A stretch of DNA of 64,000 nucleotides from ZYF759 sp046297455 (GTDB taxonomy: Bacteria; Pseudomonadota; Alphaproteobacteria; Rhizobiales; Rhizobiaceae), in the NCBI GenBank assembly GCA_046297455.1, contig JBKBIT010000011.1, positions 81,164 to 145,163 on the forward strand, read 5' to 3'. A model generated the notes under the pieces. It was given only the letters and a program-made list of their open reading frames with translations, was not told where the DNA came from and made no database searches. A program made the position numbers and the translations under genes. Of this stretch, positions 7,815-16,424 are shown one piece after another. Position 1 is the stretch's first letter. Every line of letters begins with the position of its first letter.

Positions 7815-9044
7815 TCAGCGCAGCAGATCGTTCACGCCCTGGGCAGCCTGCTCGCGGGCTTTATCCGGACCGATCTGACCGGCCATCTGTTCCTGAAGCG
7901 CATCGGTGATCACCGCATGGATGCGAAGTCCGTTTTCGCCAGGAAACGCATACCAGGGGCCGAGCACGGGAAGCTGCTCCAGGCTGAGCGCCTGGTTCGG
8001 ATTAGCGTCGTAGAATTCCTGCATGCGCGCGGCAACCAGCGTGTTCGGCGGCATGTAGCCGGACGAATTCACCAACACCTCGCCGCCGTCAGCCGACGAG
8101 ACGAAGCGCACGAACTCCCAGGCCGCCTTCTGACGCTCGGGATCGGTGGTGAGGATCATGTTGACATTGCCGCCGGCCGCGAGCGTGCCGTTGGGGTCGT
8201 TGCGCGGGAACAGACCGGTCTTGATCTCGAAGCGACCGCCCACATTGTCCGTGTGGCGCTGCAGCCCGTTGATGGACTGTAGGAAGATGCCCAGGCGCCC
8301 GGCGTAGAAGAGCTGGACAGCACTGTCCATGCTGGTGGCCGGCATCCCGCCCTCGTCCAGCATCGACTGGAAGATGTCGAAGGCCTGCGCGCCGGGTTCC
8401 TTGTCGAACAGAACTTCCGTGCCATCCTCGTTGGCCATCGCGCCGCCGGAACCGTAGACCAGCGACTGGAAGATCCAGTCTTCGTCGGCCGTCGTGTAGA
8501 GCCCGTAAATGTCGTCGCCGAGAGCGTTGATCTGGGCTGCCAATTCGATCATCCCGTTCCAGTCGGTCGGGAAGTCGTCGATATCGCCAACCGCCTGGCG
8601 CACGAGATCCATGTTGAAATAGGCAACCGGCGAGGAGAAGGCGACCGCCAGCCCATAGGCCTTGCCATCCTTGGAGGCGACTTCCGTCACCGGCCCGCCA
8701 AAGCCCTCGCCTTCCCAATCGGCTTCTTGCTCGATGAAGGGCGTGAGGTCGACGGCGATGCCGCGGTCGATCAGGCTGCGCTGGCGGTTCAGCGCCTGGT
8801 TGGTGACGTCCGGCATCTGGCCGGTGATCGACTGGCGCAATACCTGTTGCAGCCCGTCGTCATAATTGGCGTAGGGGGGCAGGTAGGTGACGGTGTATTC
8901 GGGATGGGCTTCCTCGAAGGCCACCTTCATGGCCTGGAAGATGCCGTCCATCCACGGCACGTACTGCACGGTGATTTCGGTCTGGGCATGCACGGGCATC
9001 GCCGTGGCAAGCATCAGCGCGAGCGCTGTCGCTGTCTTTCGCAT
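7815..9044 (-). CDS. ABC transporter periplasmic sugar/osmolyte-binding protein (GgtB-like)
   Basis: A 409-residue family 1 (MalE/UgpB-type) extracellular solute-binding protein with a clear signal peptide, 'MRKTATALALMLATAMPVHA', then the mature start 'QTEITVQYVPWMDGIFQ'. Motifs 'MPDVTNQAL', 'AYGLAVAFSSPVAYFN' and 'PTDWNGMIELA' are typical. The ATG at 9042-9044 is chosen over one at 9051-9053 because GGAG lies nine bases before the former and only three before the latter. It is the last gene of a four-gene import operon and lies next to the glucosylglycerol synthesis genes, so I infer glucosylglycerol or a related osmolyte (trehalose, sucrose) as substrate, as for cyanobacterial GgtB. The substrate is not shown by the sequence itself. 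Confidence 0.85.
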   Translation of the reverse strand: MRKTATALALMLATAMPVHAQTEITVQYVPWMDGIFQAMKVAFEEAHPEYTVTYLPPYANYDDGLQQVLRQSITGQMPDVTNQALNRQRSLIDRGIAVDLTPFIEQEADWEGEGFGGPVTEVASKDGKAYGLAVAFSSPVAYFNMDLVRQAVGDIDDFPTDWNGMIELAAQINALGDDIYGLYTTADEDWIFQSLVYGSGGAMANEDGTEVLFDKEPGAQAFDIFQSMLDEGGMPATSMDSAVQLFYAGRLGIFLQSINGLQRHTDNVGGRFEIKTGLFPRNDPNGTLAAGGNVNMILTTDPERQKAAWEFVRFVSSADGGEVLVNSSGYMPPNTLVAARMQEFYDANPNQALSLEQLPVLGPWYAFPGENGLRIHAVITDALQEQMAGQIGPDKAREQAAQGVNDLLR

Positions 9045-9127
9045 GGGTTCCATCTCCAATGGACGGGCGGATGTATCAGCCGCCCAGGGTTGCGGTTCAG
9101 GTGGGGAGGTAATGGCCGAGCAACGGC

Positions 9128-9982
9128 TCAGCCCTTGATTCCACTCAGCGCGATGCCGTCGACGAAACGGCGTTGCGCCAAGAGGAAGGCGATGACCAGC
9201 GGTGCGGTGACGATCATGGTCGAGGCCATCATCGGGCCGAAATCGACCCCGGTTTCGTCGCGCCGGAAATACAGCACACCGAGCGGCGGCGGTGCGAGTT
9301 CGACCGACTGGATGACGATGAAGGGCCAGAACAGATCGTTCCAATGGCTGGTGACGGAAAAGATGCCGAAGGCTGTCACGGCTGGCCAGGAAGCGGGCAG
9401 GATCACCCGCCACACGATGGCCCACTCGCTGAAGCCGTCGACACGCGCCGCCGCAATCAGTTCGTCCGGTATCGAGGCGAAGAACTGCCTGAACAGGAAG
9501 ATGCCGAACACGGAGATCGTGAAGGGCGCGATCAGCGCAGCATAGGTGTTGAGGATGCCCAGATTGGCGAAGGCGATGTAGAGCGGGATCGCCGTCACAT
9601 GAATGGGGATCAGAAGCCCGATCAGCACCATCGCAAAGATCGTCGTGCGCCCGGCAAACCGGGTCTTGGACAGCGCATAGGCGCACGGCACGGCAAACAG
9701 GATCTGGAAGAACAGGATGCCGAAGCAGACGATCACCCCGTTCAGGAGAAACAGCCACAGCGGCGCCATGGTCAGGGCCTGGCGGTAGTTCTCGACGCCG
9801 TGGAACGTCTCGGGCCACAGCGAGATCGTGCCCGACCAGATTTCCGCCGGTGGCTTCAGCGATGCCGAAAAGCCCCACACGAACGGCATCAGCACGATGA
9901 CCGCCCCGAGACCGAGCACCAGCAGGCGGATCACCCGGCCGGCCGTCCATCGGCGCATCCGAACAGCTTGAGGCGCGTTCAT
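9128..9982 (-). CDS. ABC transporter sugar-type inner-membrane permease 2 (MalG family, GgtD-like)
   Basis: A 284-residue permease with six predicted membrane segments. The ABC permease EAA motif reads 'ELIAAARVDGFSEWAIVWRVILP', the site that docks on the ATPase. The C terminus 'RFVDGIALSGIKG' is typical of MalG-type permeases of carbohydrate importers (CUT1). The ATG at 9980-9982 overlaps the stop of the preceding permease gene (ATGA at 9979-9982), showing translational coupling. It works with the adjacent permease as a heterodimer. Confidence 0.9.
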   Translation of the reverse strand: MNAPQAVRMRRWTAGRVIRLLVLGLGAVIVLMPFVWGFSASLKPPAEIWSGTISLWPETFHGVENYRQALTMAPLWLFLLNGVIVCFGILFFQILFAVPCAYALSKTRFAGRTTIFAMVLIGLLIPIHVTAIPLYIAFANLGILNTYAALIAPFTISVFGIFLFRQFFASIPDELIAAARVDGFSEWAIVWRVILPASWPAVTAFGIFSVTSHWNDLFWPFIVIQSVELAPPPLGVLYFRRDETGVDFGPMMASTMIVTAPLVIAFLLAQRRFVDGIALSGIKG

Positions 9983-10902
9983 CGGCCCTGCTCCTTGCGT
10001 CCGAAACTGCGGATCTGGATCACTGCAATGACCAGGATGAGTGCGAGAAACACCATCGTCATGGCCGACGCGAAGCCGGTGCGGAAATAGACGAAGCCTT
10101 CTCGGTAGATGTTGAAAAGCAGCACGTTCGAGGCGTTGGCCGGTCCGCCCTGCGTCAGCGCCGCCACCGTGTCGAAGACCCGGAACGAGTAGAGCGTCGT
10201 GATCAGCACCACGAACAGCGTGGTTGGCGCCAGCCCCGGCCAGGTGACCAGCAGGAAGCGGTCCATCGCGCGGTCCGCGCCATCCACCTTTGCGGCCTGG
10301 TAGTAATCGCTGGGGATCGCCTTCAGCCCCGCCAGGAACAGGATCATGTTGTAGCCGGTCTGCTGCCACACGAAGATGAACGCCAGTGAGGAGAGCACAT
10401 GGCGCGGGTCGGACAGCCAGTCGGGACCCGCGATGCCGAACACCCGCCAGAGCAGCTGGTTCACCAACCCGAGGTCGGGGTGAAGGATGAATTCCCACAC
10501 CGTCGCCATGGCCACTAGCAGCGCTGTGACAGGCAGGAAGTAGACAGTGCGGAAGAAGCTCCGGCCTGTCGTGTCGCTCTCGATCAGCAGCGCCACGGCC
10601 AGCCCCAGCGCCACCGAAGTCGGAACGGTTAGGAGCGTATAGTAGAGCGTGTTGTTGAAGGCCCGCCAGAACACGCGGTCGGCGAACATGTCGGAAAAAT
10701 TCTGCAGGCCGACGAAATTGATCTGGCGCGCGCCGAGCTGGTAGTCGGTCACCGCCAGCAGCACGGCCGAGAGCGTTGGCACCAGGATCATCGCCAGCAT
10801 CAGGATCGTCGCCGGCAGGGCGAGGCCCCATCCGGAGACTGCCGCGCCGACGGCCCGCAGCCGTCGCGCGCGCCCGATCGCGGGGGCAAAGGCATCAGCC
10901 AT
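9979..10902 (-). CDS. ABC transporter sugar-type inner-membrane permease 1 (MalF/UgpA family, GgtC-like)
   Basis: A 307-residue permease with six predicted membrane segments, beginning with a charged cytoplasmic tail and the helix 'GWGLALPATILMLAMILVP'. The EAA loop is 'DYYQAAKVDGADRAMDRFLLVTWPGL', and 'FDTVAALTQGGPANASNVL' is the usual CUT1 permease signature. It overlaps the ATPase gene by 8 bases upstream and the second permease by 4 bases downstream, so the whole importer is one tightly packed operon. Confidence 0.9.
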   Translation of the reverse strand: MADAFAPAIGRARRLRAVGAAVSGWGLALPATILMLAMILVPTLSAVLLAVTDYQLGARQINFVGLQNFSDMFADRVFWRAFNNTLYYTLLTVPTSVALGLAVALLIESDTTGRSFFRTVYFLPVTALLVAMATVWEFILHPDLGLVNQLLWRVFGIAGPDWLSDPRHVLSSLAFIFVWQQTGYNMILFLAGLKAIPSDYYQAAKVDGADRAMDRFLLVTWPGLAPTTLFVVLITTLYSFRVFDTVAALTQGGPANASNVLLFNIYREGFVYFRTGFASAMTMVFLALILVIAVIQIRSFGRKEQGR

Positions 10903-12058
10903 ATTGCACCTCCGCGACGCGCTCCGACGACGTTGTCGCGGCGACCCTCTTGCCGGCCGGATCGAACAGATGCACGTCGGACGGTGCGGCGGCGAGCTTG
11001 ACCTTGCCGTCCACGGACAGATGCGCCACGTCCTGCGGGGCCTGCTTCACGGTCACCTGCAAGTCGGGCTCGTCGAGAACGACGTGCAGGAAGACCTCCG
11101 GGCCGGTGTTTTCCAGAAGCGACACGGTACCCGTCACGCCCGGCACGGCGTTGGCCACCAACCTGAAATGTTCTGGCCGGATACCGATACGCAGATCGGT
11201 TCCAGGCGCCAGGTCAACCCGCCCCATGACCATGCCGGCGGGCGCAGTCACGATGCCGCCCGCCCCGACCTTGCCAGGCAGGATGTTGATCTTGGGGCTG
11301 CCGATGAATTCCGCCACCCTGATGTCGGCTGGCTCGGCATAGATCCTGCCAGGCTGATCGACCTGCAGGATCTCGCCCTCCATCATGACCGCCACATGGG
11401 TGGACATGGTCATCGCCTCGATCTGGTCGTGAGTGACATAGACGAAGGTTGCGCCGAGGCGCTGGTGCAGCCGGGTGATCTCGGCCCGCATCTGCACCCG
11501 CAATTTGGCATCGAGATTGGACAGCGGCTCGTCCATCAGGAAGACTTTCGGATCGCGCACCATGGCCCTGCCGACGGCAACCCGCTGTCGCTGTCCGCCG
11601 GAGAGCTGGTAGGGCTTGCGGTCGAGCAGTTCCGACAGGCCGAGCATTTGGGCGGTCGCACGCACCTCGCGGTCGATCTGCACCCGCACCGCCGAGGAGC
11701 CCGGCACCAGGCCGCCGATGAGTGGCAGTCGATGGGCAAGCCCCAGCCTGCGCAAAACCAGCGGCACGGCGATGTTCTGGTAGACCGTCATATGCGGGTA
11801 GAGCGCATAGGACTGGAACACCATTGCCATGTCCCGGAGCTTGGGGTGCAGGTGGGTGACCGATGCACCGTCAAGGCGCACGTCCCCTTCGTCCTGCAGT
11901 TCGAGGCCGGAGATAATACGCAGGAGCGTCGATTTCCCGCAGCCCGAAGGACCGACCAGCGTCATGAACGCGCCATCGGGCACTTCCAGGGAAACAGATT
12001 TCAGTATGGGTTGCGCGCCGAGCGTCTTGCTCAGCGACATGATGTCGAGTGATGCCAC
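10895..12058 (-). CDS. ABC transporter ATP-binding protein, MalK/UgpC type (GgtA-like)
   Basis: An ATPase of about 387 residues that powers the adjacent sugar-type importer. It shows Walker A 'GPSGCGKST', the signature 'LSGGQRQRVAVGRAM', Walker B 'FLMDEPLSNLDAKLR' and the H-loop 'VTHDQIEAMT', followed by a C-terminal TOBE/OB regulatory region (about residues 240-380). I prefer the GTG at 12056-12058, which gives the family N terminus 'VASLDIMSLSKTLG'; an in-frame ATG at 12130 would add 24 atypical residues. It is the promoter-proximal gene of the operon. Confidence 0.88.
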   Translation of the reverse strand: MASLDIMSLSKTLGAQPILKSVSLEVPDGAFMTLVGPSGCGKSTLLRIISGLELQDEGDVRLDGASVTHLHPKLRDMAMVFQSYALYPHMTVYQNIAVPLVLRRLGLAHRLPLIGGLVPGSSAVRVQIDREVRATAQMLGLSELLDRKPYQLSGGQRQRVAVGRAMVRDPKVFLMDEPLSNLDAKLRVQMRAEITRLHQRLGATFVYVTHDQIEAMTMSTHVAVMMEGEILQVDQPGRIYAEPADIRVAEFIGSPKINILPGKVGAGGIVTAPAGMVMGRVDLAPGTDLRIGIRPEHFRLVANAVPGVTGTVSLLENTGPEVFLHVVLDEPDLQVTVKQAPQDVAHLSVDGKVKLAAAPSDVHLFDPAGKRVAATTSSERVAEVQYG

Positions 12059-12461
12059 AATTCTCGCCTGATCCGGTTGCCAAACATGGCTTGCGCCCGC
12101 CACCGATGGCGTGCGCAAGGCGTCGAACAACCGACCTGGCGCCCTGGAGCCGGGAACGTCCTCAGTAAGGACGGTCCCTATTCAGAGGCCGTGCGTCAGA
12201 CCGGATGTCGTGGAACCTAGAGGCGCTCCTTGACAGCGCGATGAAGCCAATATGATCGTTTTGTTGCAGCCAGATATCAGCTGGACAGCCCCTCCTGGAG
12301 CAGCGGCTTCGGGACCCGAGCCGGACAGGCCACAACCGTTGCCGCTTGCTCGATGTCGACATGTCCATCTTGCCGATAGGCTGGCAGCAGGCTACTCCTG
12401 CCGCCCGATCCTGCTGGCCTGGAGGCCAGCTGGGGGTCTGGAGGATTTGGGGGAATTTCGA
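12059..12461. other. Divergent intergenic region between the osmolyte importer and the catabolic island
   Basis: About 400 bases separate the minus-strand importer from the plus-strand SDR operon, so it should hold two outward promoters. Besides the inverted repeat at 12152-12178 I see no gene. Plus-strand frames upstream of the SDR ATG are open but look nothing like the SDR family. Confidence 0.5.
12152..12178. repeat. Inverted repeat, possible operator or leader hairpin
   Basis: Arms 12152-12162 (GGGAACGTCCT) and 12168-12178 (AGGACGGTCCC) are complementary at 10 of 11 positions around a 5-base loop. It lies 94-120 bases before the importer GTG start on the minus strand and about 285 bases before the SDR gene on the plus strand. 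Placement suits an operator or a structured leader of the importer mRNA. Confidence 0.45.
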
Positions 12462-13220
12462 ATGGAATTGCTGAAAGACAAGCACTGCCTGATCACCGGC
12501 GGTGCCGGCAGCGTCGGATTGGCATGCGCTCAAGCGTTTCTCGATCATGGTGCACGCGTCACTCTGGTCGATCTGCATCCTCGTGACGGTCTGCCTGACA
12601 GTCTGGCAGGCTTGGAGGACCGCGTGCTCTATCTAGCCGCCGACGTATCCGACGTTCAGTCGACGGCGAACTACATCGCAGGCGCTGTCGACCGTTTCGG
12701 CAAGATCGACGTGCTGATGAGCAATGCGGGCAATTTCGGCGGCGTCTCGCCGATCGAGACCTTTCCGGTCGACAATTTCGATCAGGTGCTGGCCGTCCAT
12801 GTGCGCGGCGCGTTCCTGGCCTGCCAGCACGGCGTGCCGCATATGCGCGATGGCAGCAGCATCATTATCACGTCAAGCGTCGCCGGCGTCACGGGATCGC
12901 CGGGCGTCCACGCTTACATCACCGCCAAGCATGCCCAGGTCGGCTTGATGCGCAGCCTCGCCAAGGAACTCGCGCCCCGCGGCATTCGGGTCAACACGTT
13001 GCATCCCGGACCGATCGACAACAGCTTCCAGAAGGCCGTCGAGGATGGATTCACCGCGGCGACCGGCCATGACGGCACGGAATACTTCAACAGCATCATC
13101 CCGCTGGCGCGCCATGCCCTGCCAGCCGAAATCGCAAAGGCCGCGCTGTACCTCGCCAGCGACATGAGCAGTTTCTCGACCGGCACGTTGCATATGGTCG
13201 ATGGCGGCATGAGCATCTGA
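12462..13220 (+). CDS. Short-chain dehydrogenase/reductase (SDR), first gene of the catabolic island
   Basis: A 252-residue classical SDR with the cofactor motif 'ITGGAGSVGLA', the 'NAG' motif at residues 88-90, and the catalytic Ser138/139, Tyr152 and Lys156 ('YITAK'). An Asp in 'VTLVDLHP' at the end of beta-2 suggests NAD(H) preference. The ATG at 12462 is preceded by GGGGGA and places the Rossmann fold at the N terminus. Enzymes of this type interconvert secondary alcohols and ketones. It is on the same strand as, and probably co-transcribed with, the next SDR and the ABC importer. The substrate is unknown. Confidence 0.85.
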   Translation: MELLKDKHCLITGGAGSVGLACAQAFLDHGARVTLVDLHPRDGLPDSLAGLEDRVLYLAADVSDVQSTANYIAGAVDRFGKIDVLMSNAGNFGGVSPIETFPVDNFDQVLAVHVRGAFLACQHGVPHMRDGSSIIITSSVAGVTGSPGVHAYITAKHAQVGLMRSLAKELAPRGIRVNTLHPGPIDNSFQKAVEDGFTAATGHDGTEYFNSIIPLARHALPAEIAKAALYLASDMSSFSTGTLHMVDGGMSI

Positions 13221-13287
13221 TCGCGCCGCGCGACGGTGGGTTGTCTTCTGAAAAGCCCTCCCGTGCCGTCCGAAAAGAGCAAGCCAA

Positions 13288-13304
13288 TTGTCCAGATGGG
13301 ACAA
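13288..13304. repeat. Inverted repeat TTGTCC-N5-GGACAA, possible operator
   Basis: A perfect 6-bp dyad with a 5-base spacer (TTGTCC at 13288-13293, GGACAA at 13299-13304) in the 257-base gap between two SDR genes. A second small dyad, GGTGA-N4-TCACC at 13342-13355, lies nearby. The size fits a dimeric repressor site (for example GntR or LacI type), but no such regulator is in the window. Confidence 0.35.
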
Positions 13305-13477
13305 CGACGCGTGCGATCAATCCGACTATTCTTCCCACAGCGGTGAAAAATCACCACAGGTTGGCGATCGCCTTCGGGGATCGCCGCCGAACTGCCGGAG
13401 CGCGGCGATACGATTGGCCGAGAAGGTCGAGACGGGAGGCCGGCGCGCTCAGGATGGTTGCGAAGAGGGAGGAAGCA

Positions 13478-14296
13478 TTGGCGTCTTTGCAGAAGATGTT
13501 CGATGTCCGTGGCAAGTCGACAATTGTCACGGGCGGCGCCAGTGGCATCGGCCGAGCCTACGCGGAGATCATGGCCGAACAGGGTGCCCGCGTGTGCATC
13601 TTCGATCTCGATAAGAAGGGGCTCGACCAGGCGGTCGACGAAATGTCCGGGGCCGGCGGCGACGTCTGGGGCCAGCAGGTCGATGTGACCGACCGTCCCG
13701 GTCTGGCGCGCGCATTCGATGCCGTGGCCGAAAAGCATGGCCGCATCGATGTCGTCTTCGCCAATGCGGGTATCGATGCGGGGCCAGGGTTCTTGTCGCC
13801 GGAAGGCGAGCGCAATCCGGAAGGCGCGATCGACGCCATGGATGAGGCGGTCTGGGATCGCTCCATCGCCGTCAACCTCACCGGTGCGTTTTTCACCTTG
13901 CGCAATGCTGCGCGGCACATGAAGCAGACCGGTGGCGGAAGGATCATCGTCACGTCGTCGGTGGCTGCCCAGATCAACGAGGCGATCGTCGGGACGCCTT
14001 ACATGCCCGCCAAGGCCGGCCTCGATCATCTGGTGCGCAACACCGCAATGGAACTCGGCATGTTCGGCATCCTGGTAAACTGCATTTCGCCGGGGCCGTT
14101 CATGACCAACATCGCCGGCGGCCGTTTGAAGATCCCCGCCGACCGCAAGGCGTTCGAGGAGCAATCGCTCATCGGGCGCATCGGTCACCCTGACGATATC
14201 AAGGGCCTGGCACTGTTTTTGGCCTCGCCGGCCTCATCCTACGTAACTGGCGCGCAGTATGTCATCGATGGAGGATCGCGCCTGCGCATCATGTGA
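13478..14296 (+). CDS. Short-chain dehydrogenase/reductase (SDR), second copy
   Basis: A 272-residue classical SDR with 'IVTGGASGIGRAYAE', Asp in 'VCIFDLDKKG' (NAD preference), 'ANAG', Ser160/161 and the catalytic Tyr175-x3-Lys179 ('YMPAK'). The TTG at 13478 is chosen because a strong ribosome site (AGGGAGG, 13466-13472) lies five bases before it; an ATG at 13454 would add eight residues but has a poor site. A 10-20 residue insertion around 'FLSPEGERNPEGAIDAMD' precedes the active site and may shape the substrate pocket. It is followed 72 bases later by the ABC binding protein, implying that it acts on the imported compound. Confidence 0.85.
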   Translation: MASLQKMFDVRGKSTIVTGGASGIGRAYAEIMAEQGARVCIFDLDKKGLDQAVDEMSGAGGDVWGQQVDVTDRPGLARAFDAVAEKHGRIDVVFANAGIDAGPGFLSPEGERNPEGAIDAMDEAVWDRSIAVNLTGAFFTLRNAARHMKQTGGGRIIVTSSVAAQINEAIVGTPYMPAKAGLDHLVRNTAMELGMFGILVNCISPGPFMTNIAGGRLKIPADRKAFEEQSLIGRIGHPDDIKGLALFLASPASSYVTGAQYVIDGGSRLRIM

Positions 14297-14368
14297 AACC
14301 GCGCATCTGCTTTAAGGGGGCGGGTGCGTCTGGGGTGCATAATCCCTTGCAGACTCTGGGAGGATGAC

Positions 14369-15667
14369 ATGACTAAAAGCAGTTTGATCAAATCCGGCCG
14401 TGCGTCTCGGCGCACGATTCTCAAGGGCCTTGGCGCTGGCGCCGCTGCGCTCGCCATGCCCTATGTCGCGCGCGCACAGTCGGCCGGCACGATCAAGATC
14501 GGGTTCGTCACGCCGGCAACCGGGCCGATGGCCCTGTTCGGCGAGACCGACGGTTTCGCTCTTGATCGCATCCGCGCCCTGGTGGCCGATGGTCTCGAGG
14601 TCAACGGCGACCGCTACAATGTCGATATCCTGGTCCAAGACAGCCAGTCGGACTCCAACCGTGCCGCGGAAGTGGCCGGCGACCTCATCCTCAATCAGGA
14701 AGTCCACATGATCATCCCGGCCTCCACCACGCCGACGATCACGGCGGTGGCCGATCAGGCCGAACTCTTCGAGACACCCTGCGTGTCGACGGCGGCGCCC
14801 TGGCAGGCGATCATCTTCCCGCGCGGCGGCGCCGACGATCCGTTCGATTGGACGTACCACTTCTTCTGGGGCCTCGACGAAGCACTCAACACCTTTGTCG
14901 GCCTCTGGGAGACGATCGACACCAACCGCAAGGTCGGCATGCTCTTCCCGCAGAACATCGACGGCGAGACATGGGGCAATCGCGATTACGGCCTTCCGGC
15001 GCCAACCGAAGCCGCCGGCTTCGAGGTTGTCGTTCCCGGCTTCTTCCAGCCTCGCACCAACGACTACTCCGCTCAAATCGCACGCTTCCGCGACGAGGGC
15101 TGCGAGATCGTCGGCGGCATCGCGACGGTGGATGATTTCCGTACCTTCGTGAACCAGTGCAACCAGCAGGGTTACCACCCCAAGGCCATGACCATGGCCG
15201 CTGCGCTGTTGTTCCCCTCCGGAGTCGAGGCGCTTGGCGATCTCGGCGAGGGCATGTCCTCGGAGGTCTGGTGGACGCCGGCATTCCCGTTCGAATCCTC
15301 GCTCACCGGCCAGGTCAGCCGTGACATCGCCGACGAGTGGGAGGCCGAGACCGGTCGCCAGTGGACGCAGCCTCTCGGCTACAGCCATGCCATCTGGGAG
15401 GTTGCTTTGGACGCCCTCAAGCGTTCGTCCAACCCGCTCGACAGGGAGTCCATCCGCGACTCGATCCGCCAGACCAATCTCGACACGCTGATCGGCAACG
15501 TGAACTTCTCCACCGGTCCGCATCCGAATGTCTCCACCACACCCATCTTCGGCGGGCAGTGGAAGCGTGGCGACAAGTGGCGCTATGATCTGAAGATCGT
15601 CGACAACTCCGTCAACCAGCTGTTCGAGCCGGAAGACCAGATGGCGTTCCTGCCCTGGGCGCAGTGA
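14369..15667 (+). CDS. ABC transporter substrate-binding protein, branched-chain amino acid (LivJ) type, Tat-exported
   Basis: A 432-residue periplasmic binding protein (Peripla_BP_6 type). It carries a twin-arginine signal peptide, 'SRRTILKGLGAGAAALAMPY', ending near 'ARAQS'. The mature part opens 'TIKIGFVTPATGPMALFGE', typical of LivJ-like proteins. It is larger than true LivJ, as in relatives that bind aromatic acids, amides or urea. The ATG at 14369 follows GGGAGGATGAC. It starts a complete Liv-type importer (binding protein, two ATPases, two permeases). The presence of SDR and alcohol dehydrogenase genes in the same operon argues for a non-amino-acid carbon substrate. Confidence 0.88.
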   Translation: MTKSSLIKSGRASRRTILKGLGAGAAALAMPYVARAQSAGTIKIGFVTPATGPMALFGETDGFALDRIRALVADGLEVNGDRYNVDILVQDSQSDSNRAAEVAGDLILNQEVHMIIPASTTPTITAVADQAELFETPCVSTAAPWQAIIFPRGGADDPFDWTYHFFWGLDEALNTFVGLWETIDTNRKVGMLFPQNIDGETWGNRDYGLPAPTEAAGFEVVVPGFFQPRTNDYSAQIARFRDEGCEIVGGIATVDDFRTFVNQCNQQGYHPKAMTMAAALLFPSGVEALGDLGEGMSSEVWWTPAFPFESSLTGQVSRDIADEWEAETGRQWTQPLGYSHAIWEVALDALKRSSNPLDRESIRDSIRQTNLDTLIGNVNFSTGPHPNVSTTPIFGGQWKRGDKWRYDLKIVDNSVNQLFEPEDQMAFLPWAQ

Positions 15668-15674
15668 CGGACTG

Positions 15675-16424
15675 ATGCAGGACACCGAGGCACCGATGAG
15701 CGCACCGCCATTGCTTGAAGGCAGCAATCTCGGCAAATCCTTCGGGGCCAACCGTGTCCTGCACGAGGTCAGCTTCGAAGTCCGCCCCGGCGAGGTTCTG
15801 GGTATCCTGGGACCGAACGGGGCGGGCAAGACCACGCTGTTCAACCTCATTTCGGGGGATCTGCGTGCGAGTACGGGCGATGTCCGCTTCGACGGAAAGT
15901 CGCTCGGCAACACCCCACCCTACCGCCGCGCGCAACTGGGCATCGGCCGGACCTATCAGATTCCCCTGCCCTATGGCGGCATGACCACTTTCGAAAACCT
16001 GCTGGTGTCGGCAAGCTTCGCCGGCTGCAAGAACGAGAAGGAGGTCTACGACCATTGCGCCGCGATTCTGGAGGATTGCGAGCTGCTGCCGCACGCCAAC
16101 AAGATGGCAGCTTCCCTCACGCTGCTCAATCGCAAGCGGCTTGAACTGGCGCGCGCCCTTGCCTCACGGCCAAAGCTCTTGCTTCTCGACGAGATCGCCG
16201 GCGGGCTGACTGACGAGGAAGGCAAGGATCTCGTCGCGCTGGTGCGCAAGATCAGGGATGCGGGTGTCACGATCGTCTGGATCGAGCACGTGCTGCACGC
16301 GATCATGGCCGTGGCCGACCGCATCATGGTGCTGAATTTCGGAGAGAAGATCGCCGAAGGCCTTCCGCGGCAGGTGATCGAGGATCCCGAAGTCAAGCGT
16401 GTCTACATGGGAGTGGAAGCATGA
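15675..16424 (+). CDS. ABC transporter ATP-binding protein, LivG type
   Basis: A 249-residue ATPase with Walker A 'GPNGAGKTT', Walker B 'LLLLDEIAGGL' and the H-loop histidine in 'VWIEHVLHAI'. The signature region reads 'LTLLNRKRLELARAL', without the LSGGQ glycines, as is common in LivG-like subunits of aromatic-acid importers. The C terminus 'VIEDPEVKRVYMG' is typical of LivG. An ATG at 15696 with GAGG upstream is an alternative start. It overlaps the next ATPase gene by four bases (ATGA). Confidence 0.9.
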   Translation: MQDTEAPMSAPPLLEGSNLGKSFGANRVLHEVSFEVRPGEVLGILGPNGAGKTTLFNLISGDLRASTGDVRFDGKSLGNTPPYRRAQLGIGRTYQIPLPYGGMTTFENLLVSASFAGCKNEKEVYDHCAAILEDCELLPHANKMAASLTLLNRKRLELARALASRPKLLLLDEIAGGLTDEEGKDLVALVRKIRDAGVTIVWIEHVLHAIMAVADRIMVLNFGEKIAEGLPRQVIEDPEVKRVYMGVEA

